Shown piece after piece: positions 52,907 through 61,187 of a DNA stretch of 64,000 bases. How positions within the stretch are numbered: position 1 is the first letter of the stretch; every line of letters begins with the position of its first letter. The DNA is taken from the NCBI GenBank assembly GCA_947488175.1, contig CANKYO010000002.1:434001-498000 (forward strand). The letters run 5' to 3'. Below the pieces are notes generated by a model, which saw only the letters and a list, made by a program, of their open reading frames with translations, was not told where the DNA came from and made no database searches. The position numbers and the translations under genes were made by a program. This DNA is from an uncultured Paracoccaceae bacterium. GTDB lineage: Bacteria > Pseudomonadota > Alphaproteobacteria > Rhodobacterales > Rhodobacteraceae.

Positions 52907-53979
52907 AGCAAATGTCCCGATTTGGTGGCTTTTGTCGCCAGATAGTGCGCGTTATGCCGGTTTTCCCCGACCTTGAGCGGCACCCGTTCGGTCACCGTGA
53001 TCCCGCAATGTTCCATCCGCGCGACCTTGGCCGGGTTGTTGGTCAGCAGGCGGACGGACGAAAACCCCATGCGTTTGAGGATATCGGCCCCGATCCGGAA
53101 ATCGCGTTCGTCGTCTTCAAACCCCAGCCGGTGGTTTGCCTCGACCGTGTCAAACCCCTGATCCTGCAGGGAATAGGCGCGCATTTTGTTGGCCAGCCCA
53201 ATCCCTCGGCCCTCCTGATTGAGGTAGAGCAAAACGCCCGCCCCTTCCGCGCCCATCTGGGCCAGTGCGGCGTGCAGTTGCGGGCCGCAATCGCATTTCA
53301 GTGACCCCAGCAAGTCGCCGGTGAAACAGGCCGAATGCAGGCGCGACAGGACCGGTTTGGACCGATCCGGTTGGCCAATTTCGACGGCGTAATGTTCCTC
53401 TGCCCCGTCATCGGGGCGGAAAATGTGCAAGCGCCCGGCTTCTGAAACCGATAGCGGGACGCGGGCGCTGATGATCGGATGCAGCGGGCTGAGGGCGGTA
53501 TCGACCACCGCGTCGGCGGGGATCAGTGTCAGATTATGGGTAGCGGCAAAGGTTTTGACGTTGTCCATCGGCAGAACCAGCGCGGCAGGCAGCAACCGGG
53601 CCGCCTTGCACAAGGCGATGGCCGCCCGGTGCAGATGGGCGGACCCGTCGCGCGCACTGCGCAGGGGTCCCTTCATCGGGACGCGCAGATCATCGGCAGG
53701 ATCGGCAATGGACTGCACCCATGAGAGCGAGGCATCGCCGGGCAGTACGATCCGGGCGATATCGCCGTCATAGGCGCGGGCCTTGAGCGTTTCGGCCCGC
53801 CAGCTTGTCACCGCCAATACCGGATCACCGCCAAGAGCACGCAGATCCGCCAGCCGGGCGGCATTCAGCGTTTCGACCGCCAGCATCAGCGCGCCACCTT
53901 GCAGCACCACGGGCACGCCCATGCGCAGATCAGCCCGGGCGCGGGCCAGTCGTTCTGTAATATCGGGGGACAATCCCAT
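52903..53979 (-). CDS. ribA: GTP cyclohydrolase II RibA with an unrelated N-terminal domain
   Basis: 358 residues. The C-terminal ~200 residues contain the GTP cyclohydrolase II core with the zinc ligands [14 protein letters not shown] (Cys spaced as C-x10-C-x-C, about 222-235), the [10 protein letters not shown] segment and a LTNNPAKV nucleotide loop. The N-terminal ~150 residues do not show the acidic motif of the DHBP synthase RibB, so the protein is probably not a bifunctional RibBA; this domain is of unknown role. Riboflavin synthesis starts from GTP here. Confidence 0.88.
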   Translation of the reverse strand: MGLSPDITERLARARADLRMGVPVVLQGGALMLAVETLNAARLADLRALGGDPVLAVTSWRAETLKARAYDGDIARIVLPGDASLSWVQSIADPADDLRVPMKGPLRSARDGSAHLHRAAIALCKAARLLPAALVLPMDNVKTFAATHNLTLIPADAVVDTALSPLHPIISARVPLSVSEAGRLHIFRPDDGAEEHYAVEIGQPDRSKPVLSRLHSACFTGDLLGSLKCDCGPQLHAALAQMGAEGAGVLLYLNQEGRGIGLANKMRAYSLQDQGFDTVEANHRLGFEDDERDFRIGADILKRMGFSSVRLLTNNPAKVARMEHCGITVTERVPLKVGENRHNAHYLATKATKSGHLL

Positions 53980-54065
53980 CGCCTACCGCCTGTGTTTGTT
54001 TCATCAGATAGACCGTTTTACGGCAGAAGTGAAACATTTGCCCATGAACGGACACGACCCTGTGA

Positions 54066-54106
54066 GTGTTTGGAATAGCGGCTTGCCTGAAACGTAATCC
54101 AAACAC
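54066..54106. promoter_or_regulatory. Spaced 9-bp inverted repeat before the response-regulator gene
   Basis: Perfect arms GTGTTTGGA (54066-54074) and TCCAAACAC (54098-54106) with a 23-base spacer, 30 bases before the ATG at 54137. Either a two-site operator for the regulator itself or a stem-loop in its leader RNA. Confidence 0.45.
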
Positions 54107-54136
54107 ATTTCTAGTAACGAACCGAAGGAGGCCATC

Positions 54137-54823
54137 ATGGCACAAGCCAAGAGAATTTTGCTCGTCGATGACGATGACGATCTGCGCGAGGCGCTGGGTG
54201 AACAGCTGCTGATGACGGATGAATTTGATGTGTTTGAAGCCGATGATGGCGCGAGCGCATTGGTGAAATCAAAAGAGGGTCTTTATGATTTGATGATCCT
54301 TGATGTGGGCCTGCCCGATACCGATGGGCGCGAGTTGTGCCGCGTGATGCGCAAGCAGGGCATCAAATGCCCGATTGTCATGCTGACCGCACAGGACAGC
54401 GATGCAGACACCATCCTGGGTCTGGATGCCGGTGCGAACGATTATGTCAGCAAACCATTCAAGTTCCCGGTACTGCTGGCACGGATTCGCAGCCAGTTGC
54501 GCACGCATGAGCAGTCAGAGGATGCTGTGTTCCAATTGGGGCCGTATACGTTCAAGCCCGCCCAGAAAATGCTGGTCACCGAGGATGACAAGAAAGTTCG
54601 CCTGACCGAGAAAGAGACCAATATCCTCAAGTTTCTTTACCGTTCCAGCGAAGGTGTTGTGGCCCGCGACGTCCTGCTCCACGAAGTGTGGGGGTATAAT
54701 GCGGGCGTGACGACGCACACATTGGAGACACATATTTACCGTCTTCGCCAAAAAATAGAACCAGATCCGTCCAATGCGCGCCTTCTTGTGACCGAATCTG
54801 GTGGTTATAGATTAGTGGCGTAG
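54137..54823 (+). CDS. OmpR-family response regulator (CenR-like)
   Basis: 228 residues: receiver domain with the acidic cluster LLVDDDDDLRE, phosphoacceptor Asp in MILDVGLPD (about 55), Lys in VSKPFKFP, and a C-terminal OmpR winged helix (RLTEKETNILKFLYR, DVLLHEVWGYNAGVTTHTLETHIYR). No histidine kinase gene is adjacent, so it is orphaned at this site. The closest remembered relative is the essential CenR of Rhodobacter; that identity is not proven here. The ribosome site is AAGGAGG. Confidence 0.9.
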   Translation: MAQAKRILLVDDDDDLREALGEQLLMTDEFDVFEADDGASALVKSKEGLYDLMILDVGLPDTDGRELCRVMRKQGIKCPIVMLTAQDSDADTILGLDAGANDYVSKPFKFPVLLARIRSQLRTHEQSEDAVFQLGPYTFKPAQKMLVTEDDKKVRLTEKETNILKFLYRSSEGVVARDVLLHEVWGYNAGVTTHTLETHIYRLRQKIEPDPSNARLLVTESGGYRLVA

Positions 54824-54922
54824 TGAGAGTATTGGCGGTCGGGGTCACCTCCCTATCCTGACCGTCAATCGCAAGAATCCCGCCGGAGATCGGGTTATAT
54901 CTCCACCTCCCTGTTGGACTTG

Positions 54923-54949
54923 CCCGGGCCTTGTGCCCGGGTTTTTTTT
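54923..54949 (+). terminator. Intrinsic terminator after the response-regulator gene
   Basis: Perfect 7-bp GC stem (CCCGGGC/GCCCGGG), five-base loop CTTGT, then eight T. It lies 100 bases past the stop and ends transcription from the regulator gene. Confidence 0.92.
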
Positions 54950-55268
54950 GGCCAATCGCGCTTTCGGGTGAATGGATTTGTCATTGAAGGTTTATGATTT
55001 GTGAGACGGCGGTGTGGAGATAGTATTGAAAACTCTGCGTTCGAGCGGCTGCAGTCAATTTGGCAAAACTTTTTCCCGCCAACAGACGACTTGCCGAACT
55101 TGGTTTCTCACGAATTCCTTTGCGAGAATGATTTCCCATATATCTGCAGCAGTTTTCCGGTCCGAGAGTTTTTCAACACTATGCGGAACGAAGCGGCCGT
55201 ACAATTTGCGCGTCTGTATGTCTCCTTTTGATTTGTACAAACAAACTTGGAGGCAGTTGATCTAAGTG
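54950..55268. other. Gene-free stretch of about 320 bases
   Basis: Between the terminator and the GNAT gene. It is AT-richer than average, with scattered short open frames and no ribosome site or recognised family. An open frame of 76 codons at 55001-55231 is not supported. Confidence 0.4.
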
Positions 55269-55745
55269 TCAGTCGTGCTCCGAGACGACCTTTCCCATAA
55301 GAAGCATCGGTGTTCCGACACCCCAATAGTCCTCAAACTCAGCAAGTGCTGCCATCCCACAAGCGGAGTAGAATGCTCTCGTCTGCGCGTAGAATGGGTC
55401 AGGGTCCGATGGACCCACGGTTTGCACTGTCAGAAAGCGAGCACCGGATGCGTTGGCGTGCTTTTCGCTAGCTGAAAATAAAGCGCTGCCTCCGCCTTGA
55501 CGATGGTACTGCCGGAGCACCCCCATGACGTGAATGTCGAATGTCTCGCTTGTTGGGCGGGATAGAGAGATGACACCGGCCATCCTATCATCAACTTCCC
55601 AAGCAAACGTGGTTTGGTCAGCAACAGCCTTGATGTACGACTTTGTTGCGTCAGGACGACCGAACCAATTTGGCAAGTCATCAAGAACTCTGCGGCAAAG
55701 TTCAGACCTTGCACTGGGCTCGACAATTTTCGTGATGCGACTCAT
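55269..55745 (-). CDS. GNAT family N-acetyltransferase
   Basis: 158 residues from the ATG at 55745; an upstream in-frame ATG (55832) would add 29 residues that look like a repetitive intergenic fragment, so it is rejected. The acetyl-CoA-binding motif is VMGVLRQYHRQGGGSALF, with QTRAFYSACGM as motif B. The substrate is unknown. Composition is a little AT-rich, and no partner gene is next to it. Confidence 0.75.
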   Translation of the reverse strand: MSRITKIVEPSARSELCRRVLDDLPNWFGRPDATKSYIKAVADQTTFAWEVDDRMAGVISLSRPTSETFDIHVMGVLRQYHRQGGGSALFSASEKHANASGARFLTVQTVGPSDPDPFYAQTRAFYSACGMAALAEFEDYWGVGTPMLLMGKVVSEHD

Positions 55746-55892
55746 TCGGAATTCATAGCCGACATTCCTGCAAGCTGCAGCATCGGTCCATTTGGGCTCA
55801 AACCGGACATTGTCTGCGGCGCTGCTTTCCAAATATAGAAGCCATCTCAGATTATTGACAAACTCGTGGCCCTGCGTCTCTAGGCGCTGCGC

Positions 55893-56396
55893 TCAAGCTG
55901 CATTCGCGTCCGTCCCAAGCAGTGCCTCACCCATCAGATCGTCGATAAACAGGCTCAGAAGCTGAGTGCGCCCGGCGACGCCTGCTTTGCGATAGATCGC
56001 GTTGGTCTGGGCCTTGATCGTGCCTTCGCTGACATCGCGCAGGGCGGCGATTTCCTGGGTCGACATGCCCTTGATTGCAAACAGGGCCACGTCACGTTCG
56101 GCGGGGGTCAGGGTCCAGGCAGAAAACCGTTCTTCGATCACTTCCATGAAGGCACCAGAGGCAAGGCGCAGCTGGTCTTCGACCAGCACATTCCGGGCCA
56201 TGGTTTTGCGCAGCACCATTAGACCCAGGACAATCCCCAAAAGCAGTCCGAGGGCCGCACCGACCTCGATCAGTTCATAGATTTGCCAGTTGATTGGTGC
56301 GAAACCGAATATGGATGCGAGGATCTGCAAAACGAAAAAAAAGGCGCAAAGCACCTGAATAATCACGATGGCCAGAATGTACCAACGGCGTGTCAC
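55893..56396 (-). CDS. Membrane-anchored LuxR-type regulator
   Basis: 167 residues from a GTG start. Two membrane helices at about 7-29 and 42-63 form a hairpin, then a linker and a LuxR-type HTH (LTPAERDVALFAIKGMSTQEIAALRDVSEGTIKAQTNAIYRKAG, about 96-139). There is no receiver or autoinducer domain, so the signal must come through the membrane part or a partner. It lies 34 bases downstream of the two acidic-tail genes on the same strand and is likely in their operon. Confidence 0.85.
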   Translation of the reverse strand: MTRRWYILAIVIIQVLCAFFFVLQILASIFGFAPINWQIYELIEVGAALGLLLGIVLGLMVLRKTMARNVLVEDQLRLASGAFMEVIEERFSAWTLTPAERDVALFAIKGMSTQEIAALRDVSEGTIKAQTNAIYRKAGVAGRTQLLSLFIDDLMGEALLGTDANAA

Positions 56397-56430
56397 CGAA
56401 TGAAATCCCCCCTAGGATGGCAAACAATTC

Positions 56431-56583
56431 TCAGTCGTCATCCTCGTCGTCGTCATCGTCGTCCTCATCGTCATCGTCCTCATCGTCGTCGTCGTCATCA
56501 TCCTCGTCGTCATCTTCATCGTCTTCATCGTCGTCATCATCGTCGTCGTCATCATCGTCGTCGTCATCATCCTCGTCATCGTC
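56431..56583. repeat. Trinucleotide-rich tract encoding the acidic tail, paralogue 1
   Basis: On the plus strand this is a run of TCN/TCA/TCG/TTC triplets, with almost every codon on the minus strand Asp or Glu. It is a simple-sequence tract prone to slippage in multiples of three. Confidence 0.8.
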
Positions 56584-56907
56584 ATTCCCACCGGACCCGG
56601 AGTTCCCGGATCCGGCTTCGCTGTTTCCGGGAACGAAGACACGGGGTTCATCGTCTTCATCGTCGCCGTCCGCACGCCAATAGTCGCGCAGAATTTCCCC
56701 GGTCTGAGGATTGATGACCAACTCACGAAAAAGGGTATCGCGTTCGGCTACGAAACGCAGACGGCCCAACCATGTTCTGGTGACAGTAATCTCTGAAAAG
56801 CCTTGGGCGCGCAACTGGGTTACGACCTGGTCTTCCACCGATTGGGCCGCCGCCGATAACGGCGCCCCAACCAAAGCGAGACAAAGGATCAGTCTCTTCG
56901 GGTTCAT
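56431..56907 (-). CDS. Secreted PepSY-like protein with poly-Asp/Glu tail, paralogue 1
   Basis: 158 residues from the ATG at 56907 (GGAG upstream). Signal peptide to about residue 21 (SAAAQS). Residues 22-80 are a small PepSY-like domain (VEDQVVTQLRAQGF, ELVINPQTGEILRDYW). A short Gly/Ser linker (around 95-108) leads to a C terminus of some 50 residues that are almost only Asp and Glu, coded by GAC/GAT/GAA/GAG. Such tails bind cations at low affinity and high capacity. Function unknown; it pairs with the next gene upstream. Confidence 0.8.
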   Translation of the reverse strand: MNPKRLILCLALVGAPLSAAAQSVEDQVVTQLRAQGFSEITVTRTWLGRLRFVAERDTLFRELVINPQTGEILRDYWRADGDDEDDEPRVFVPGNSEAGSGNSGSGGNDDDEDDDDDDDDDDDDDDDEDDEDDDEDDDDDDDEDDDDEDDDDDDEDDD

Positions 56908-56951
56908 AGTTCTACTCCACCGCGACAGGCGGTCAGGACAGTGACAAACGA

Positions 56952-57140
56952 CTATTCGTCGTCGTCTTCATCATCGTCTTCGTCGTCATCCTCGTCGTCA
57001 TCCTCATCATCATCCTCGTCATCGTCTTCATCATCGTCCTCGTCGTCATCCTCATCGTCATCTTCGTCGTCATCTTCGTCGTCGTCCTCATCATCCTCGT
57101 CATCCTCGTCGTCCTCATCATCATCTTCGTCATCGAGGAA
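56952..57140. repeat. Simple-sequence tract encoding the acidic tail, paralogue 2
   Basis: Tandem 12-bp units coding Asp-Asp-Asp-Glu on the minus strand, about ten in a row, preceded by less regular Asp/Glu codons. Synonymous GAC/GAT choice varies between units, so the tract is not a pure microsatellite. Confidence 0.8.
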
Positions 57141-57431
57141 ATCTTCGTCTTCATTGTCGATCTCGACGCCGGGGGTCGTTTCATCATCCGCGTCGACCGG
57201 CTCAACCTCTTCTTTCAGGACCTCACCGGTTGCTGCATCATAAACGACCTCAAGCTTGCGTCCATCGCGGATCGCTTCGACTTTTACCTGGGTCGGTCCG
57301 TTCTTCACTTCGATGCGCTCATAGCCTTGGGCCTGCAGCTGCGTGACAACTTGTTCGGCGATAGATTGGGCGAAACCAGCACTGGCCGAGAGAGCAAGGG
57401 CAGCAGTGGTTGACAGCAAAAGGGTCTTCAT
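56952..57431 (-). CDS. Secreted PepSY-like protein with poly-Asp/Glu tail, paralogue 2
   Basis: 159 residues from the ATG at 57431 (AAGGAG upstream). Signal peptide to about residue 21 (AGFAQS), a PepSY-like domain (IAEQVVTQLQAQGYERIEV, LEVVYDAATGEVLKEE), a linker with TTPGVEIDNEDEDF, then a long acidic tail whose last ~40 residues are a regular DDDE tetrapeptide repeat. The two paralogues share the N-terminal domain pattern. It is the first gene of the apparent operon with the second acidic gene and the membrane LuxR gene. Confidence 0.82.
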   Translation of the reverse strand: MKTLLLSTTAALALSASAGFAQSIAEQVVTQLQAQGYERIEVKNGPTQVKVEAIRDGRKLEVVYDAATGEVLKEEVEPVDADDETTPGVEIDNEDEDFLDDEDDDEDDEDDEDDEDDDEDDDEDDDEDDDEDDDEDDDEDDDEDDDEDDDEDDDEDDDE

Positions 57432-57593
57432 GGGTCGGCTCCTTTCAAGCATTTTCGTTTTACAGGCCTGCATTGTGCAGACCAGCCAACGCTGTCATCG
57501 CAGCCCGAAGCTTAATCGAGAATTAATAATCGGTTGATTTCCAGCCCGGTAAACCGACGAAATAGGTGCCTAAACCAAAGTTTAGGCCTATTT

Positions 57594-58823
57594 TCACCCA
57601 GTTTGGATATCAAAGCCAAGATGTTTGGCCACCGTGAAGATATCTTTGTCCCCACGTCCACACATATTCATGACCAACAGGTGATCTGATGGCAGATCAG
57701 GTGCGATCTTCATGACATGGGCCAGTGCATGCGACGGCTCGAGGGCCGGAATGATCCCTTCCTGCGCGCAGCAAAGCTGGAATGCCTCAAGCGCCTCGAC
57801 ATCCGTGATCGCCACATATTGCGCGCGGCCGATCTCGTGTAGCCAGGCGTGTTCAGGACCGATCCCCGGATAATCCAGACCGGCTGAGATCGAAAACCCT
57901 TCCAGGATCTGCCCGTCATCGTCTTGCAGCAGATAGGTGCGGTTACCATGCAGCACGCCGGGGCGGCCGCCGGTCAGTGACGCGCAATGCTCCATCTTGG
58001 CATTGACGCCCTTGCCGCCGGCCTCGACACCGATGATGTTGACCTCCTTGTCGTCAAGGAAGGGGTAGAACAGACCCATCGCGTTGGAGCCGCCCCCAAT
58101 CGCGGCGATCAGGGTATCGGGCAGACGACCCTCTGCGACCATCATCTGTTCCTTGGTTTCCTTGCCGATAATAGCCTGAAAATCGCGGACCATCGCAGGA
58201 TAGGGGTGCGGCCCGGCCACCGTGCCGATGCAATAAAACGTATCACGCACATTGGTGACCCAGTCGCGCAGGGCATCGTTCATCGCATCCTTCAACGTGC
58301 CCCGACCACTTGTCACGGGCACCACCTCTGCGCCCAGCAGGCGCATGCGGAAGACGTTGGGGGCCTGCCGTTCGACGTCATGGGCACCCATATACACGAC
58401 GCATTTCAACCCGAACTTGGCGCAGACCGTCGCCGTGGCGACGCCATGCTGACCGGCACCGGTTTCCGCGATGATGCGGGTTTTGCCCATGCGGCGGGCG
58501 AGGATAATCTGGCCCAGCACGTTGTTGATCTTATGCGCGCCGGTGTGATTCAACTCGTCCCGCTTGAGGTAAATCTTGGCCCCGCCCAGATGCTGCGTCA
58601 GACGCTCTGCATAATAAAGCGGGCTGGGGCGGCCGACATAGTGGGTCCACAGGTCATGCATCTCGGCCCAGAAACTGTCATCGGTCTTGGCATGTTCGTA
58701 TTGCTCTTCCAGTTCCAGGATCAAGGGCATCAGCGTTTCGGACACGAAGCGACCGCCGAAATCGCCGAAACGCCCCTTTTCGTCGGGGCCGGTCATGAAA
58801 CTGTTGAAAAGATCGTTGGGCAT
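57594..58823 (-). CDS. trpB: Tryptophan synthase beta chain
   Basis: 409 residues. The PLP-lysine segment is [15 protein letters not shown] (about 95-109) with ETGAGQHG just after, and the glycine-rich phosphate loop GGGSNAMG near 239. TrpB makes tryptophan from indole and serine, usually complexed with TrpA. No trpA gene is in the window. It follows a small gene and trpF in a cluster that continues to lapA and ihfB; a double-hairpin element lies just upstream of its start. Confidence 0.95.
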   Translation of the reverse strand: MPNDLFNSFMTGPDEKGRFGDFGGRFVSETLMPLILELEEQYEHAKTDDSFWAEMHDLWTHYVGRPSPLYYAERLTQHLGGAKIYLKRDELNHTGAHKINNVLGQIILARRMGKTRIIAETGAGQHGVATATVCAKFGLKCVVYMGAHDVERQAPNVFRMRLLGAEVVPVTSGRGTLKDAMNDALRDWVTNVRDTFYCIGTVAGPHPYPAMVRDFQAIIGKETKEQMMVAEGRLPDTLIAAIGGGSNAMGLFYPFLDDKEVNIIGVEAGGKGVNAKMEHCASLTGGRPGVLHGNRTYLLQDDDGQILEGFSISAGLDYPGIGPEHAWLHEIGRAQYVAITDVEALEAFQLCCAQEGIIPALEPSHALAHVMKIAPDLPSDHLLVMNMCGRGDKDIFTVAKHLGFDIQTG

Positions 58824-58904
58824 GGGACACCTGCTCTGTTGCGCCAGACAGCAGTATCGCCATGTGCGGTGATGGTAAAGCGTCAGGGGGTCGCATTAGC
58901 CGCT

Positions 58905-58950
58905 ACAAGTTTTTTCGAAAAGCCTTGTCAAATTCCTTTGAAGGAATTTG
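58905..58950. repeat. Double-hairpin element, copy 2
   Basis: Same layout as the dapE copy: a TTCGAA-centred inverted repeat (58905-58928, ten of twelve arm bases matched) and a perfect 10-bp stem with TG spacer (58929-58950, CAAATTCCTT/AAGGAATTTG). It lies just beyond the stop of the small gene, 82 bases before the trpB start. Confidence 0.75.
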
Positions 58951-58951
58951 C

Positions 58952-59182
58952 CTATTCCTCCAGCCGCAGAGGTTCAGAATTGCAGAAGATCACATATCGT
59001 CCGGCATTCTCCACAGCGCGGAAACCGCGCCTGCGCAACTCTGCCTCGAAAACGCTGCGACCAATCAAACGCTCAACATCGCGCACTTGACGGCGCACAA
59101 CACCACCGTCGCTTGCCGCCTGCGATGAGAATATCTGCCGCATCCAACGATCAGAGTAGATGTATGGCGACAACGCATTCAT
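58952..59182 (-). CDS. Small conserved protein between trpF and trpB
   Basis: 76 residues from the ATG at 59182 (AAAGG five bases upstream); an earlier TTG is less likely. Features include SPYIYSDRWMRQIFS near the start, GGVVRRQVRDVERLIG in the middle and GFRAVENAGRYVIFCNSEP near the end. Relatives appear at this place in other Rhodobacteraceae genomes, sometimes mislabelled as a trpF-like protein. The role is unknown. Confidence 0.7.
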   Translation of the reverse strand: MNALSPYIYSDRWMRQIFSSQAASDGGVVRRQVRDVERLIGRSVFEAELRRRGFRAVENAGRYVIFCNSEPLRLEE

Positions 59183-59216
59183 CCAGCCTTTGTCATTTAT
59201 CAAGGTAAAGGTCGGG

Positions 59217-59858
59217 TCAACCGCGGGCCGCTTCGACGAACCGGGCGATCATTCCGGCATCTTTCGTCCCTGGCTCTGTCTCCACACCCGATGCGGTATC
59301 GACCTGCCGCGCCCCGGTGCGCGTGATGGCGTCCTTCACATTCTCAGCTGTCAGTCCGCCTGCCAGCATCCATGGCAGCGGCCAGCGACGCCCGGCGAGC
59401 AAATCCCAGTCAAAGGTCACCCCGTTGCCGCCCGGCAGATTGGCACCTTTGGGTGGTTTGGCATCCACAAGGATCTGATCGGCCACCTTGATATAGCGAT
59501 CAATCGCAACCAGGTCATCCGGACCCGCCACACCCACAACCTTCATGACCGGCAGACCATAACGCGCCTTGACCGCAGCCACACGTTCAGGGCTTTCCGC
59601 GCCGTGCAGTTGCAGCATATCCAATGGAACATCCGCCGTGATCGCATCCAGCATTGCATCATCGGCATTCACCACAAGGCCAACCTTGGCCAGATCTGCA
59701 GGCGCGTCAATCGCCAGTGCTGCTGCCTCGGCAATGGTCACAGATCGTGGTGATTTGGGGAAAAAGTTCAGCCCGATATAAACAGCGCGCGCATCCGCCG
59801 CAGCCTTGATCGTGGCCGCATCGCGCAGCCCGCAAATCTTGACCCGAATGTCAGACAT
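59217..59858 (-). CDS. trpF: Phosphoribosylanthranilate isomerase
   Basis: 213 residues of the (beta/alpha)8 fold. The catalytic Cys is in VKICGLRDA (residue ~9) and the acid Asp in LVDAKPPKG (about 128); the [10 protein letters not shown] phosphate segment is also present. It isomerises PRA in tryptophan synthesis. It begins two bases after the lapA stop, so it is in one transcription unit with lapA. Confidence 0.94.
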   Translation of the reverse strand: MSDIRVKICGLRDAATIKAAADARAVYIGLNFFPKSPRSVTIAEAAALAIDAPADLAKVGLVVNADDAMLDAITADVPLDMLQLHGAESPERVAAVKARYGLPVMKVVGVAGPDDLVAIDRYIKVADQILVDAKPPKGANLPGGNGVTFDWDLLAGRRWPLPWMLAGGLTAENVKDAITRTGARQVDTASGVETEPGTKDAGMIARFVEAARG

Positions 59859-59860
59859 GA

Positions 59861-60217
59861 TCAGCCGGTTTTTTCCAGCAGCGCCAGAACGTCATCTTCG
59901 CTTTTGGCTCCGGCTGCCGCGCCACGCAACTGGTCGACTTCGCGGCGCAGTTTTTCCACCTCACGCGATTTGACCCGCGCCTCGGCGCGAATGCGGTATT
60001 CGCGCACCCATTCCCACAGAAATCCAATAAGCAAACCCGCAGCCACACCAAGAAATATCACAACGAACAGCGGTAGGGATATGTCAGGTGACATGCCCAG
60101 CAATTCTGCCATCGGTTCCGGCATCGCGCGCAACGTCACCATGCCGCGGTTGGCAAGACCCACGAGGATCAGACACAGGCCGACAACGGCCCAAAAGGCA
60201 TAGCGAATGGTTTTCAT
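59861..60217 (-). CDS. lapA: LapA (DUF1049) domain membrane protein
   Basis: 118 residues with two membrane helices (about 5-22 and 49-69) and a charged, coiled-coil-like tail ([27 protein letters not shown], in part). In enterobacteria LapA and LapB control LpxC turnover and lipopolysaccharide assembly; LapB is not visible here. It sits between ihfB and trpF as in many Rhodobacteraceae. Confidence 0.85.
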   Translation of the reverse strand: MKTIRYAFWAVVGLCLILVGLANRGMVTLRAMPEPMAELLGMSPDISLPLFVVIFLGVAAGLLIGFLWEWVREYRIRAEARVKSREVEKLRREVDQLRGAAAGAKSEDDVLALLEKTG

Positions 60218-60226
60218 GGCACCCTC

Positions 60227-60508
60227 TTAGTTGCCGTTCAGGCGGTCTCGCAGCAATTTGCCGGTCTTGAAGAACGGGACGTGTTTCTCTTCCACTTCAA
60301 CGGATTCACCGGTCCTTGGGTTCCGTCCGATCCGCTGATCGCGCTTTTTGACCGAGAACGCGCCAAAACCGCGCAATTCAACCCGATCACCGCGCGACAT
60401 CGCACCTGTGATCTCTTCGAACACTGTATTAACGATCTTTTCCACATCACGCTGATAAAGATGCGGATTTTCATCAGCGAGTTTCTGGATCAGTTCCGAA
60501 CGGATCAT
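60227..60508 (-). CDS. ihfB: Integration host factor subunit beta
   Basis: 93 residues. The HU/IHF fold is complete, with [19 protein letters not shown] at the N-terminal helices, [15 protein letters not shown] in the beta-saddle and RNPRTGESV at the arm tip. It bends DNA with IHF alpha. The ATG is preceded by GGAGG. Nine bases separate its stop from the lapA start. Confidence 0.95.
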   Translation of the reverse strand: MIRSELIQKLADENPHLYQRDVEKIVNTVFEEITGAMSRGDRVELRGFGAFSVKKRDQRIGRNPRTGESVEVEEKHVPFFKTGKLLRDRLNGN

Positions 60509-60820
60509 GGCGGCGGCCTCCCAAGCAGCAGTCTATCAGATATGGCGAGTTTGTCCCCGCTTTTCAAATGACTATAGGCATTTTATAGCCGCCGCGAAAT
60601 AGCAGCTGTGCTGCAATTCACATCAAAAACGCCATGATTTTCATACGAATGGTCGGGTTTGTCGCATAGGCCGGGGCATTGCCGCTCTGCCAGCCTCATA
60701 TGTGCCGCCACCCGTGACCCACGATTCGGGTGCCGTCAAGCCGTTGAGGCAAATCAATCGCGAACCCCGTCGGACCGATATGCTGCCATCATGAACCCTC
60801 AATTTCTGACGGAGCCATTC
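60509..60820. other. 312-bp divergent promoter region
   Basis: Between ihfB and the GerW-family gene. The AT-rich part at 60560-60655 probably contains the ihfB promoter. No operator, repeat or small gene is recognised. Confidence 0.4.
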
Positions 60821-61180
60821 ATGACCAATGTCGAACAACTACTGAAAAACACGGTTGAAGAACTTGACCGGCTGCTGAATGCCAAAAATGTCCTTGGTGA
60901 CCCGATCGAAAAGGACGGCTCGACCGTCATTCCTATCGTCAGCTACGGCTTTGGCTTTGGGGCCGGCGGCACCACAGGCAGCAAATCAGGCGATGGCGGT
61001 GGGACCGGTGGCGGCGGCGGTATTAAACCTATCGGCGCGATCATTCTGGATCAGAAAGGCGCCCGGGTTGAAGGCATCAAGGGCGTGATGTCCGGCCTGA
61101 CCGAGGTGCTGGGTGATGCTGCGGCCCACGCACTTGATAAACCATCCAAGCGGGGCAACGGCTCGGAAAAATCCGACTGA
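60821..61180 (+). CDS. GerW/YtfJ family protein
   Basis: 119 residues from the ATG at 60821 (ACGGAG upstream). The family motifs are VIPIVSYGFGFGAGG, a long Gly-rich loop (GDGGGTGGGGG) and GAIILDQKGARVEGI. YtfJ is a spore-associated protein in Bacillus, but the family is widespread in bacteria that do not sporulate. In this window it is followed after 7 bases by DUF2953, the YtfI family, so the Bacillus gene pair is kept. Confidence 0.82.
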   Translation: MTNVEQLLKNTVEELDRLLNAKNVLGDPIEKDGSTVIPIVSYGFGFGAGGTTGSKSGDGGGTGGGGGIKPIGAIILDQKGARVEGIKGVMSGLTEVLGDAAAHALDKPSKRGNGSEKSD

Positions 61181-61187
61181 TCGTTCC

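Noticed and set aside
55001-55231. 76-codon open frame between the terminator and the GNAT gene
   Set aside because: No ribosome site, no recognisable domain and composition like non-coding flanks.
55746-55832. N-terminal extension of the GNAT protein
   Set aside because: The 29 extra residues resemble translated intergenic repeat material and no ribosome site precedes the upstream ATG.
56431-57140. Triplet repeats resembling a CRISPR-like or simple repeat array
   Set aside because: They are codons of acidic tails within genes with signal peptides and ribosome sites; there are no spacers.
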